Source of the DNA: Cruorifilaria tuberocauda | Lineage: Eukaryota; Nematoda; Chromadorea; Rhabditida; Onchocercidae | Direction: 5' to 3' | Length of the DNA stretch: 32,879 nt | NCBI GenBank assembly: GCA_013365365.1 | Contig: JABVXU010000599.1 | Location: forward strand, 1-32,879 | Shown: one piece after another, positions 9,965 to 20,523 of the stretch | Layout: the number at the start of each line of letters is the position of its first letter | Position numbering within the stretch: the stretch's first letter is position 1 | Translations under genes and position numbers: made by a program | The notes under the pieces: generated by a model | The model's database searches: none | Told to the model about the DNA's origin: nothing | What the model saw: only the letters and a program-made list of their open reading frames with translations

Positions 9965-12272
9965 ATGCTTGAATCGAACAAACAATGTGGATCTGTTCAC
10001 ATTCCAACTCGAAATTCTCGCCATCTATTGCTATGTGCCGAATGTCATAAACGATTTCAAACAATGCAAGAATTATATTTACATTTGGAAGTATGCATTA
10101 CTGAATCATTTGAAAATGAAGCGATGAATGTGTTTTCGAGTATGCCATCGCTCACAGAACCAACTACTGTTTTTGTGCCTACTACACATGCTGGAATCAC
10201 AGCTAAAGTATGTCTTTTCTGTAAGGGTTCAAGAGAGATGAAAACTTTTAGAAAAAAATGTGAAGAATAGATAGATTCAATTTAATATGAACGGTGATAC
10301 ATTCTCAATTTTACGGTACTGGAGTTTTGTTGCGCAAATGATTTTTGGAGACGGATGCCAAGGCAAATAATAAGGGGCAAAAGCTAGACAGATAAGTCTT
10401 TTTTATGCCAAAATTGGAATATATTTCAAAATTTCAATTTAGTTAATTGTTAAATCTTTATATATGTTTATTTCGAACTAACTAATTTTTGTTCGCAGGG
10501 AGATGATCCTCCAGTTTTGGTACCCGAGACGGATGCTTCTCAGAGCTTTTCAAGACATTCAGAGACAAACATTTCACTTTCAGCGAAATATAAAGCAGAA
10601 TGTTCTCAAGATAAAAAAACAGAAATAATGACAATGACAGAAACGTCAAAAACGCCTATTTCATTCATTTCTACTTCAGAATCGGAACAACGGTATTGGT
10701 TATTTGCTGAAAAATTCACATGCATAGTTTTTTAAGTTCAACTTTTTGGAAACTGGTTTCAAATATTTTATAAAGTAGCACTTTTCAAGGTTTGATTCGA
10801 CAGAAATGGTTGATTTGAATCAACAAAAGTCAATATTTCAGATCCCATAAAATACCTTCTCAGTTAGAAAATGCGCAAATATTACAAAGTCCTAGTGGAC
10901 TAAAGATTTATGTATCTATTGAAAGACAGTGTGGGCGAAGGAGTGATGGAGTTAGCAGTGGAAATGATGGCAGTGGTTATGAGTCTCAAGGTTATACTTA
11001 AAATTTTATAAAATAGAAGAGGTTACTTTTAAGGTGGATAGGTTACCTTTAAATAGCATGTGACACACGCCCATAAATTTTAAGAATTGTTAGACTGTTT
11101 TTAAATTGGTTTGATTGTGTAATGTGAGAATTTTTTTTGATTTTAGGATGATAATTACGAAAATGAATTTTAATTTAGGCGCACATAGTTCTAATGCAAG
11201 CAGTTCCAAAAGGAAAATAATTGGTGCATTGGCAAACGCCTACGACGATGACACTTATCGGCCGAAAATGGAATGTCCTACATGTGGTCTGATACTTTAT
11301 AGGCATAATTTTGGTACACATTACCGGATACATACTGGTGAATTGCCTTTTGTTTGCACATATTGTCAAAAACGATTCCGAACAACATCCGCATTGAAAG
11401 TTCATATCAGGCAAGAAAATCTTCAGTCATCTCCAAAATTCGAAAAAATTACAGTGATATTTCTATAAAATTAAATATTTGTAAAAATATTTAACTTATC
11501 CTTAAGCAATAAACTAAATTCATTGCTGATTTTTTTCCAGAGCGCACACCGGTGAAAAGCCTTATTCATGCCCAAAATGTTCTTATTGCTGCATCACTAA
11601 GCGTAATCTTGATCGTCATATCATCAACAATCATGTTAGAGCAGGAGAAAGGCGAGGTGCATATATAAATTTTAAGACAAAGTTTCTGCTGAATTTCTGA
11701 GTGAAATGGAGGAAATGTCTTTTCGGAATTCTTTAACTTTGCCAGAACTTTGATTATCATCTGTTATGCATGATGTAAAATTAAAGAATCAAACCCAATG
11801 AGGAAAATGAAATAGAATATTTATGTTCTTGTCGGATATACCTGAAAGCTTTCCTTAAGGACCACGAGAACGAAGATCACGATATAGGAGAAATGAATAT
11901 AGCGTTATCATTGATGATATTGAAATGAATACCGTTGAAGGAAGAGAAAAATTAGACCATCATTATGTTATTTCTCCAACAGAGATAGAAAATAGGAACA
12001 TGGTAAATTTCTAATTTCAAAATTTATTGCTTTTTCAAAATGAATGAAATAAATTTTTTTTATTAATACTTAATAAGAATGGAACGGAATATGTTATTAA
12101 AATATTTCTCTAAAAATGAAAAGTAGTCTTTTGTAGGTTGATTCTGAAAAAAAGTGGTAAATTATTATCAACATTATTACAGGAGGAAGAGAAAGCAAAT
12201 GACGAAATGGAAGGCGGCGATGTTAATAGACAATCAGTTGACATGCCCGTTCTTCCTTTACTTGCTTTATAG
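9965..12272 (+). CDS. C2H2 zinc-finger protein with an N-terminal C2HC finger
   Basis: This is a probable nuclear nucleic-acid-binding protein. Seven exons give 388 aa: 9965-10207, 10499-10692, 10842-10990, 11179-11410, 11541-11656, 11860-12002 and 12183-12272. Residues 24-44 form a C-x2-C-x12-H-x3-C finger. Residues 228-304 hold three tandem fingers (C228/C231/H243/H247, C255/C258/H271/H275, C283/C286/H299/H304) with TGE linkers typical of DNA-binding arrays; the first has only 11 residues between Cys and His. The part between is Ser/Thr-rich and probably disordered, and an Arg-rich patch follows the array. The start lies one base after TTTTCAG, fitting trans-splicing. Intron 4 uses a GC donor (AG|GCAAGA). 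The 3' end is uncertain: an exon at 12137-12160 would instead end the protein after seven residues. The exact orthologue was not recognised. Confidence 0.82.
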
Positions 12273-12340
12273 ATATAAGAATTCAGACATTGCTCATAAC
12301 GTGTGCTCAATTTATACGTATTCAGACATTTTTGTGTAGC

Positions 12341-12346
12341 AATAAA
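12341..12346 (+). terminator. polyadenylation signal of the zinc-finger gene
   Basis: A canonical AATAAA lies about 70 bp after the proposed stop codon of the zinc-finger gene. Confidence 0.6.
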
Positions 12347-12655
12347 AATATTTCCCAACGTTTCACTTCATTTTCCTTTAGAAGTTGGAACCCATCAGTA
12401 ATTTACTCATTACAATGAATCAACACGTTTCGTAGCAAAACTTGTTGTGTCGTATATGCTGATATCATTGATTGATTTTTTTTATTCTTTTTTAATTCTC
12501 TATGCTTTGTTATTATGTATATTGAATTTAATGAAACAATTTTTTTTTTTTCTGGAAATATATATATATATATCCAAATAGACTTCAATTTCATTTTGTT
12601 AGTAACTTCGTTTGGGATGATTTAAAGGAACTTCTTTGCCTGAAAATCATTTTGC

Positions 12656-14100
12656 ATGGGCGATTTGAGTGGATTAGACAATAAAACAGATCGGTTATTG
12701 CAAGCATCACGAATTCGGCTAATAATGCGCGAATTGTCGCCATGTATTGCGAAGAAAGCTGCAGAATATCGCAGTGATCCCTCGAATTCGAAATCTCTGT
12801 TGGATGTTTTAGAACCGTAGGACTTTTGTTCCATTTATGTTCTTGGGTCGGTTGAGCCATGAACAGATAATCGAAAAGTTATTTTTATATTTTTTTTTTC
12901 TAAAACTTTTCGATCTTTTTATGCGTAAATTTAAGGAACATGCAGCTAGAGTTCGAAAGAGGATAATTGAATCTTTGCAGTACAGTACATTGTTGTTTTT
13001 CTTTTTGCAGTATTTGCCGTTGTTTTGGAAGCATTGTATTAGAAGCTGTATCTCTAGCGGATAACGGCAATGTTTATCTGCTCAAAGATCCCATTCATGA
13101 TCGAAATATATATGAAGTAAGTTAGGGGGGATGAGAAGAAAAATTAGCTGCTCGGCCATGTAGGTTAAAGTTACAAGCTTGTACTTCTTAAATAAAAAGT
13201 TTTTTTGGATAAAATTCATGAACGTAAAAACAATAACACTTTGGGAAAGAATCAGTAAGTCACATTTTATCCATAATTTTGGCAAGTTACGTTTTTTGTA
13301 TTCAGGTATCCGGAACACATTCCCAGTGTACATATACCTGTTTTCCAATGGTTAATTACTGCCAGTGTTCATATTTTCTCCAAGGAGGTATGCTAATTTA
13401 TCAGTCGTTTATCTATTCAAAAACTGCGAAATTGTTGTGTACCTTATTTAAGATCGATTTTGATATCCTTTTTTTTGAAGATAAACAATAAGTCAAGAGA
13501 AGTTGACGAATTTTTGTAGGTAAGAAGAAATCAGACTTCCTACTACATAGTTTTAGCTCATTGTATTCAAGTGTAAATTCATTCAAACAACTGATTCTAT
13601 TTAAAATGGAACAGGGCTTTAAAAAGTTTAACAATTTATAAAAAATTGTTTGTAATGAACGATGTGCAACTTTTTTTGCATTAGCATACATGCGTGACCA
13701 ATAAAGCAATAATTACTATTTTACTAGTAAAGTAAATACTATTTTAATGTTTTACTATTATCGCAGATTAATAATATTCTTGTTGTAATGATTTTTGTTT
13801 TCAGTTATCAAACGACAGCGATCGTTTACGGTAAGTTGAATTACTTTTAAGTTTATCAATTTATTTTGTGAATGATTTATTATCAAACAGATGAAAGTAA
13901 AAACAAGATATAGTAAGGCTATGCTATTAAAAGTCATGTTTCTACAGATTGAACAGAATTAATGAAACTAATTCCACCATATTGTTTCAGCATTTCACTA
14001 TGTATACGTGATTATTGTATGCATAATTATGTCAAGTATGAAAGTAATTGTTTTGTTAAATATTCATTATCTTGTGTATTTCAGTTCTTTCGAAGCTTAA
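12656..14100 (+). CDS. SWS1: ZSWIM7/SWS1-like Shu-complex protein
   Basis: SWS1 partners Rad51 paralogues in the Shu complex and promotes Rad51 filaments in homologous recombination. Seven phase-consistent exons give 158 aa (human ZSWIM7 is about 140): 12656-12805, 12936-12979, 13011-13116, 13306-13387, 13520-13572, 13805-13830 and 14085-14100. Family features are FGSIVLEAVSLADNGNVYLL (residues 70-89, matching FGSSATQALDLVD in human), VSGTHSQCTYTC, the SWIM pair YCQC (C119, C121), then KKSDFLLH matching human RKSDSILCKH. The third zinc ligand Cys is absent; only His137 remains. Intron 2 would be only 31 nt, and exon 1 (50 codons) has no clear counterpart in ZSWIM7, so the 5' part is the weakest. 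A likely trans-splice acceptor (TTTTGTTAG) ends at 12602. Family fairly sure, exact structure less so. Confidence 0.66.
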
Positions 14101-14659
14101 GTAGTTTTCAGCGAATAAAAAATTTTCTTATATTATGGTTGTGTTTACTGTAGTTTTTTCCTCAGTTTTTTATTAATCTCCTTTTTTTGTTTTCATTTCT
14201 GTTCTTCATTTAATGGTGACATTTTTATTTTTGTGTTTTAAAAAATGGGAGTTATATATGTACAAAAGAATTCCGGTATGCTAATTCAATTAACAGTAAC
14301 TAATCTTCGGAATGAATTTGGTAGAACAGTTTCAACTTTGACATTATGAATCCTTTTGAAAAAGGGTGACATTCATCCATGTCCGTTATGCAGTCATGCT
14401 GGCGTTTCTAAAAGTGGGTTCCAATTTCTAGTAAAATGTAACATCGTAGTAGTTTATAAAAAATAAGAACATCTAGGAATATTGACAAACATACGAGAGT
14501 GCATCGAGATTATATGGTCAAGATATTTTGAAGTTTTTTCTACAACTTTGATGATATTTATCAAGTTTTGGGCAACGTTGTGAGGCTTAATATGAATATA
14601 TGGATGTAGTAATATATATTTTTTAATAATTTTTTTACCAGTTTAGATTGAATATATCT
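14101..14659 (+). other. spacer between SWS1 and TOP3A with polyA signal and a CPLC islet
   Basis: AATAAA at 14114-14119 lies only 14 bp after the SWS1 stop and can serve as its polyadenylation signal. Around 14370-14460 an open stretch reads HPCPLCSHAGVSKSG, which resembles a zinc-knuckle fragment but has no clear exon boundaries. Just before TOP3A a pyrimidine-rich tract ends in GTTTAG (14646), a likely cis or trans acceptor. Confidence 0.5.
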
Positions 14660-17600
14660 ATGCGTGCTTTATTTGTAGCCGAAAAAAATGATGCAGCGAA
14701 AAGCATTGCAGCAATATTATCACGTGGTACCTCTACACGACGTGATGGTCGTAGTCGCTTCAATAAAATTTATCAGTTTACTGCAAATATTGGACGTAAG
14801 TTATTTTTCATTCTTTTATAATCAGTCGATTGCTGTCACTGCTCAGATTATATCATATTATCAATGTATGTCATGTTTGATGATGTAATATTTTCTTAAA
14901 CAATATAAGTTGTGTAAGTTCTCTTACTCTTATTTCAATATGCGACAGTGTTACATTTCAATTTTCACATCTATACTATCTTTTTATTCCTTTAGTTCTG
15001 TAAATAAATTGAAGTAGATATGTTAAAAAAACAAATGCATGAAAAACATGTCTTTCAAATTTTCTAAGTGAATAAAGTAAAAGAAAATAAGTGAAATAGG
15101 AAATAAGTAAATAAAGTAAAAGAACAAATATTAAATTAATTTAATATATACAAATTAATTCAGAAAACACCGGTTGTCATGTTGCAATGACAAGTGTTTC
15201 TGGCCATTTACTTCAACATGAATTCCCAGCATCTTTCAAAAATTGGATTGAAACTCCAATCAAGATGCTATTTGATGTAAATGTACAGAAAAATACTATT
15301 CCTGGAATGGAAGATATCAGAACTACACTAGTTGAAGAGATACGAAAATCTGATGTCAGTTTTAAATATGTTTCTATAAATATTTCTTGGTTTTATTTGT
15401 TGGAATAATTTTTGATTATAATTTTATCTCAAATATTTGTTTTATTGAAGATAGTTCGTTCTCGGATATTGATAATAATTTTAGTGATTGATGGAGAAGT
15501 TAACAATTTCTCATTAAAAAAGTTGAATATTTTGAAATGTAGAAATATTTATTTGTCGACCTCAATTTCCAAATATTTTATATTAATTTCTTTTATCACT
15601 GCAGCTGCTTGTCATCTGGACCGATTGTGATCGAGAAGGTGAAGCTATTGGAGCTGAAGTGGTATCTGTATGTACTGAAGTTAATCGGAACTTAGATGTT
15701 TATCGGGCTCGATTTTCTGAAATTACAAATACAGCTGTTAATCGTGCACTGAATAATTTGGTTAGATTGGATCAGCGACTAGTGGATGCTGTTGAATGTC
15801 GGTTCGTTGTTTTTAACTTATTTCAGATATAAATTTCTCTATTATTATTACTAAATCGCTCCAATTTGTTCACTCGCTGGCATTCATAAATGTGTTTTGA
15901 TTCGTTTCAGTTCAGAATTGGATTTACGAATTGGTGCGGCATTTACGCGGTTGCAGACACTTCATTTAAGGTCTCTTTTTCTTTTCACTTGAATTTTGAT
16001 GTTGCTTTGACTATTTGTAGTCACATGAGTATTTAAATACTTAATTTTGATGAACTCTAGGAATAATTTCGCTAATATATTTCGGGATAAGAGTGTCGTC
16101 AGTTATGGTTCATGTCAATTTCCAACATTAGGATTTATTGTGGAACGTTACCAAACCATCAAAGAGTTCATTTCGGAAACATTCTGGAAGATTTCTATGA
16201 AGCATGAGCGAGAAGATATTATGGTTGAGTTTGTTTGGGATCGTCAAAGACTTTTCGATCGTGATGTTGTCCAGGTCAATAAAAAAATTTCAATATTTTG
16301 TAATGTGAGCAATGGGGAAGAAATTCAAATTTAAATGATTAGTTTTATCTTCATAAAAATTAGAAGTTTGGCTTTTTTTGGACTCATTTACATATTTCAG
16401 TGATATATGATGTTTAGGTACTCCTAGACGATTGTGAGGAAGCAGGAGAAGCTCAAGTTTTATCTGTAGTGAAAAAGCCAAAGAATAAATGGAGGCCTGT
16501 TGCACTTGACACTATTGAACTTGAGAAATTAGCTGTTCGGAAGTTAAAATTGAGCGCCAAAGAGACAATGGTTGTGGCCGAACGATTATATAATAAAGGT
16601 ATCAAATTATATATTCTCTAACATTTTTTTCATATGATGATTATCTAAATTTTGCATTGCATTCAAGCATTGGTTTACGTTTGTATCTGTAGAAACTTTT
16701 ACAGGTTATATATCATACCCACGTACAGAAACAAATAAGTTTCCAAAAGACATAGATTTGAACATATATGTGCAACAACAAACAGTAAGTGGGGAATGGG
16801 GAGATTTCGCACAAGAGGTTAGTTTCAAATTCGTAGGTGATTCAGAATCTGTAATGTCCCAAGAGAGTTTGGAAACTAATCTTCTCAATTTTTATGATGA
16901 TTTTTTTTATACTGAAAGGCTGATTTTCGTTTCAAGATTGCTGCACATGGTCCGAATCCGAGAAATGGTTCAAAAACCGATGAAGCACATCCTCCGATTC
17001 ATCCATTAAAATTTGCTACAGCTAATGAATTAATCGGACTGGAATGGTCGCTCTACGAATTCATCGTGCGACATTTTCTAGCTTGCCTTTCTGTTGACGC
17101 AAAAGGGCAAGAGACTAAAGTGCAGGTAAACTGGCTCTATTGTTCCAGCCCAATCAGCTTTATTCTCTAATAAATTCTGAATGTTATATGTATTTCTTTA
17201 ATCTGATTTTTCTAGGTTCGAGTGGGCAACGAATATTTTACGGCGTCAGGGCTTATAATTGAAGATTATGGCTATTTAAATGTTTATAAATATGACAAAT
17301 GGGCGGATAAAATTCTGCCTTCTTATCACGAAAATGAATTAATCACCAATTATCAATTGCAAATGACAGAAGGACAAACGCAGCCACCTCAGTTGCTTAA
17401 TGAAGGTACTATTATATGTCCTTGCATCCCTCTTCATTCTTTTTAGAAAAAGTGAATTATTTAATTTTTACGGAACTTGAGATTCGAATTCAGATTGCCA
17501 TCTACTAGAATAATTTTAAGTTTTTATGAAATGATTTCCATTAACCGAGTATTTCCCGTATTTGTCATTGCAGCTGATTTGGTTGCTTTGATGGATAAAT

Positions 17601-19116
17601 ACGGTATTGGGACGGATGCAACTCATGCGGAGCATATCGAAACAATTAAAGCACGTCAATATGCCGCACTGAATGACGATGGACGATTCATTCCGGGCTA
17701 TATTGGGTTAGCACTTGTCGATGGATATGATCGGATGGGTTATGCTATGAGCAAACCTCATATGCGTGCTAACTTGGAGTCTCAACTGAAACTTATTTGT
17801 CTTGGGCAAAGGTTAAATTTTTTTTCTTTTATTGTCATTTTCAACTTGTATTTTTTTTCGAGCACTTTAAACTTAGTAGTTTTCAAAGATTTATATAAAA
17901 GTTATTGTTGGGATTGATTTTTAATTGCATTCATCGAATATATTTGACTTTTTTTGTTTCAGATTTAGTAAACTAAAAGAATTTTATTTAATCAAAGTGG
18001 TAAAAGATGTTATTATGTATCCTCTTTTCATTTTTGAAATTTTAAGTTTAATAATGTCCAGAAAATTTGTAGGGGGAATCTTTCAGGAATAAAGATGACG
18101 TGCTAAAGGAACAGATCGCTAAATATAGAACAATATTTGAGAAAGCAGAGGATAACGTCCAAATGCTGTCAAATGCCTTGCGTCAGTATTTGAATCAGCG
18201 TGAAAATCTTCCTAGAGAAACAGTAGTGGAAAATGAGGAGGTGAATAACCCACAACTACCAAATAACGCACGTGTGGCGACTGGTCATACGTCTTCAACA
18301 TTAAGAAATAATAATTCCACAAGACGTGGTAGAAGTGGCAAACCAGGAAGTCGTGATGTTAGCCTACCAACTTCCAAGACAGTTACTAATAAGGAACAAT
18401 TGGCGACAACCAATATTAGTGACATCGAACTTCTTTCATGTATTTTTTTTATTCCTCTTAAACTTCTTAGGAATTCTATATTTCTAACACTTATAGTTTA
18501 AAAATTTTCCTGGTTAGTCTTAGAACATCCAGTTTTGATTTTTATTGCATTAAAATTATACGAATATAATTCTTCTTATGCTTATTATTGTCTGAAATTA
18601 CGGCAAATACACTATATCTTAAATTATGAGGTTTAATGGAATATTCAAAAGCTTTATTTAGCTCTTTCTATACTGCATTCGAATAGTAGAACACGAGGTC
18701 GAACAAGGACGACTAGTGGTGCAGGTGGTGGTCGTGCTAGAGGTCGGGCTAGAACTGTGCAAGGACGACAATGTTCTTGTGGGCGAGCAGCGAAACGTCT
18801 TATTGTTAAAAAAGAGGTAATTTTCAAATTTTTAGTATGGAATTTGGTAAGGAACATAGTGAAGGGATTAGTAGTTCAGAAAAGATATATTCTGTCGCAA
18901 CACGTCAAATTCTGAAATAGGGAACCATTCCAGTTTCGCGATGACTTGTTTAATCGTCTTGGCTTTATAACGCCAAGAAAATAACTTCAAGATTCCACTA
19001 TTTTTTAGGGTCCAAATCATGGCCGAACCTTCTGGACATGTCCAAAAGGTAGAGATGATCCTGACAAATGCAAATATTTCGAGTGGGAGGGATCCAGGAA
19101 TAATGAACCATCATAA
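14660..19116 (+). CDS. TOP3A: DNA topoisomerase III alpha
   Basis: A type IA topoisomerase that passes single strands and, with RecQ/BLM helicase and RMI1, dissolves double Holliday junctions. I read 13 exons, 780 aa: 14660-14795, 15164-15354, 15605-15801, 15911-15970, 16061-16274, 16418-16598, 16705-16817, 16919-17125, 17216-17405, 17574-17811, 18087-18439, 18662-18816, 19009-19116. The Toprim domain shows VAEKNDAAKSIA with E8 and WTDCDREGE (D116, D118, E120). The catalytic tyrosine is Y331 in GYISYPRTET. CQFPTLGFIVER, AHPPIHP and GIGTDATHAEHIETIKAR are alpha-type signatures. Unlike human TOP3A the C-terminus has no four-Cys ribbon; an Arg/Gly-rich stretch (703-729) leads to one GRF zinc finger (C731, C733, C756, C766). 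The start is 14 bases after a GTTTAG acceptor. The exon 11-12 joint is the least certain. No mitochondrial presequence is visible. Confidence 0.95.
15066..15123. repeat. near-repeat in TOP3A intron 1
   Basis: A 19-bp unit (AAGTGAATAAAGTAAAAGA) at 15066-15084 recurs with one change at 15105-15123, inside the 368-nt first intron. No function is implied. Confidence 0.6.
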
Positions 19117-20523
19117 AAGTGCAATTATTTTTCATAAATTTAAGCATTTATTGCGCGATGTTGCCTGTACAATATTAAATGTTTTATTAAGTTCAAGTAC
19201 TCCCGTTGATTTATGCAAATTTAATGTTCTTGGTTTTATTGTTTTTTACTCCCTTATGTTTAAATTTATTGTTTTACTGTTAATTGTTCTATTTATAAAA
19301 AATGCTTTAAATTTACAGTAGGGGATAAGATTTAGCTTCCCGAATGCTGTGGTAAATAAAATGAATCAGCAGTTTGCTTATTTCATGGGCGAATTTCGAC
19401 TAGAAAAGCCTATTCTATTCTCACTTAGAATTAATTAGAGTGACACTCATCATTTGACGTCAGCATTTAAAGCATTTTAACATTATGTCAAGTATGATTA
19501 TCAGAATTAAATAAAATGTTTAGGTGATAGTAGATGGCTGAGATCAAGATTGAGAGAAATTATTTAAGATGAAATAGACGAAAAATAATAAGAAATGAAA
19601 AATAAGAATTATAAAGCAAAGTAAGAGTGTCAACTTCTTTTTGTATGAAATTATTTGACGAAATCGATTTTGTCGTAGTAGCGTAATCGAAAATTGTTTC
19701 AGTGTCCGCACATTTTAGCAATATGGTTTGCAGAGCTGTTCGGAAAAGTAACAACGAGAACTGTTGGATCTCATACAATCTCATTGGCGATCAAGCATCT
19801 TTCAACACATATGCATGAATTCTACTGATTTTTTTTTTCATTTTAAATGTTTTTTATAAAGCTTGGTAAAACTTTAACCTCCAAAAATCAGTTAGATCTA
19901 GAATATAAGGAAAGTATATTTCTCTCTTAAAATTTTGGACCTATAATGATTGCACTTGTTATTGAAAAATAATATTATCTACTAAGAAAAAAAAGAACAC
20001 TTTCACATTATTTTGTCATGTCTTTCTTTATATATTAAATTTTTTATTCTGTACCGTGAAAGAAATTAAGTAAAAAAAGAAAGAATAGTTGCGATGTTGG
20101 ATTATGTGCATTTTATTACAATTAAATATCTTACAAATAGGAAATCTCACAAGTTTTTCGTAAAATAATACAACCGAAATTCAAAAGTTAACGTAAGGAA
20201 TGTAGATATTCAAAGTTCATTCAAAAGTTATATCCGTTATGACTGACATAAAATAAATTTTGAGCTCAGATAATCTCTGTGTATCAATAGCTTTCCAAAC
20301 AATACAATAGTAATCATAAATTAAAGTATGAAATTGTCCGATAATCTATTTCCTGATATGTGAGGAAATAAGATGGAACTTCCGCTTGGAAATCATTTTA
20401 CCGTTTTCGTCTGCTTTTGTAATTTCGATTTGAAGGGTTTCGTTTCTCAGCCAATTCCATAGTTGATGAAATGTCTGAGCTAGGCTACAATATGTAGCGT
20501 GGGAGAAAGAATGAAAATTTATG
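19117..20523. other. intergenic region between convergent genes
   Basis: TOP3A ends from the left and the citrate carrier from the right. Candidate plus-strand polyadenylation signals AATAAA occur at 19355-19360 and 19510-19515; a minus-strand one (TTTATT on plus) lies near 20112. Open frames here (19019-19321 plus, 19784-19560 and 20549-20346 minus) either overlap the TOP3A last exon in another frame or lack any recognisable domain. Nothing else was seen. Confidence 0.6.

Noticed and set aside
13652..13700. CATFFALAYMRDQ-like frame resembling the missing CKHLLAVYLS part of ZSWIM7
   Set aside because: An in-frame TAA lies just upstream with no acceptor between, it lacks the His, and a phase-consistent alternative exon exists at 13520-13572.
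13413..13709. 98-codon minus-strand open frame
   Set aside because: It lies antisense to the SWS1 exons and introns, with no splice partners or domain.
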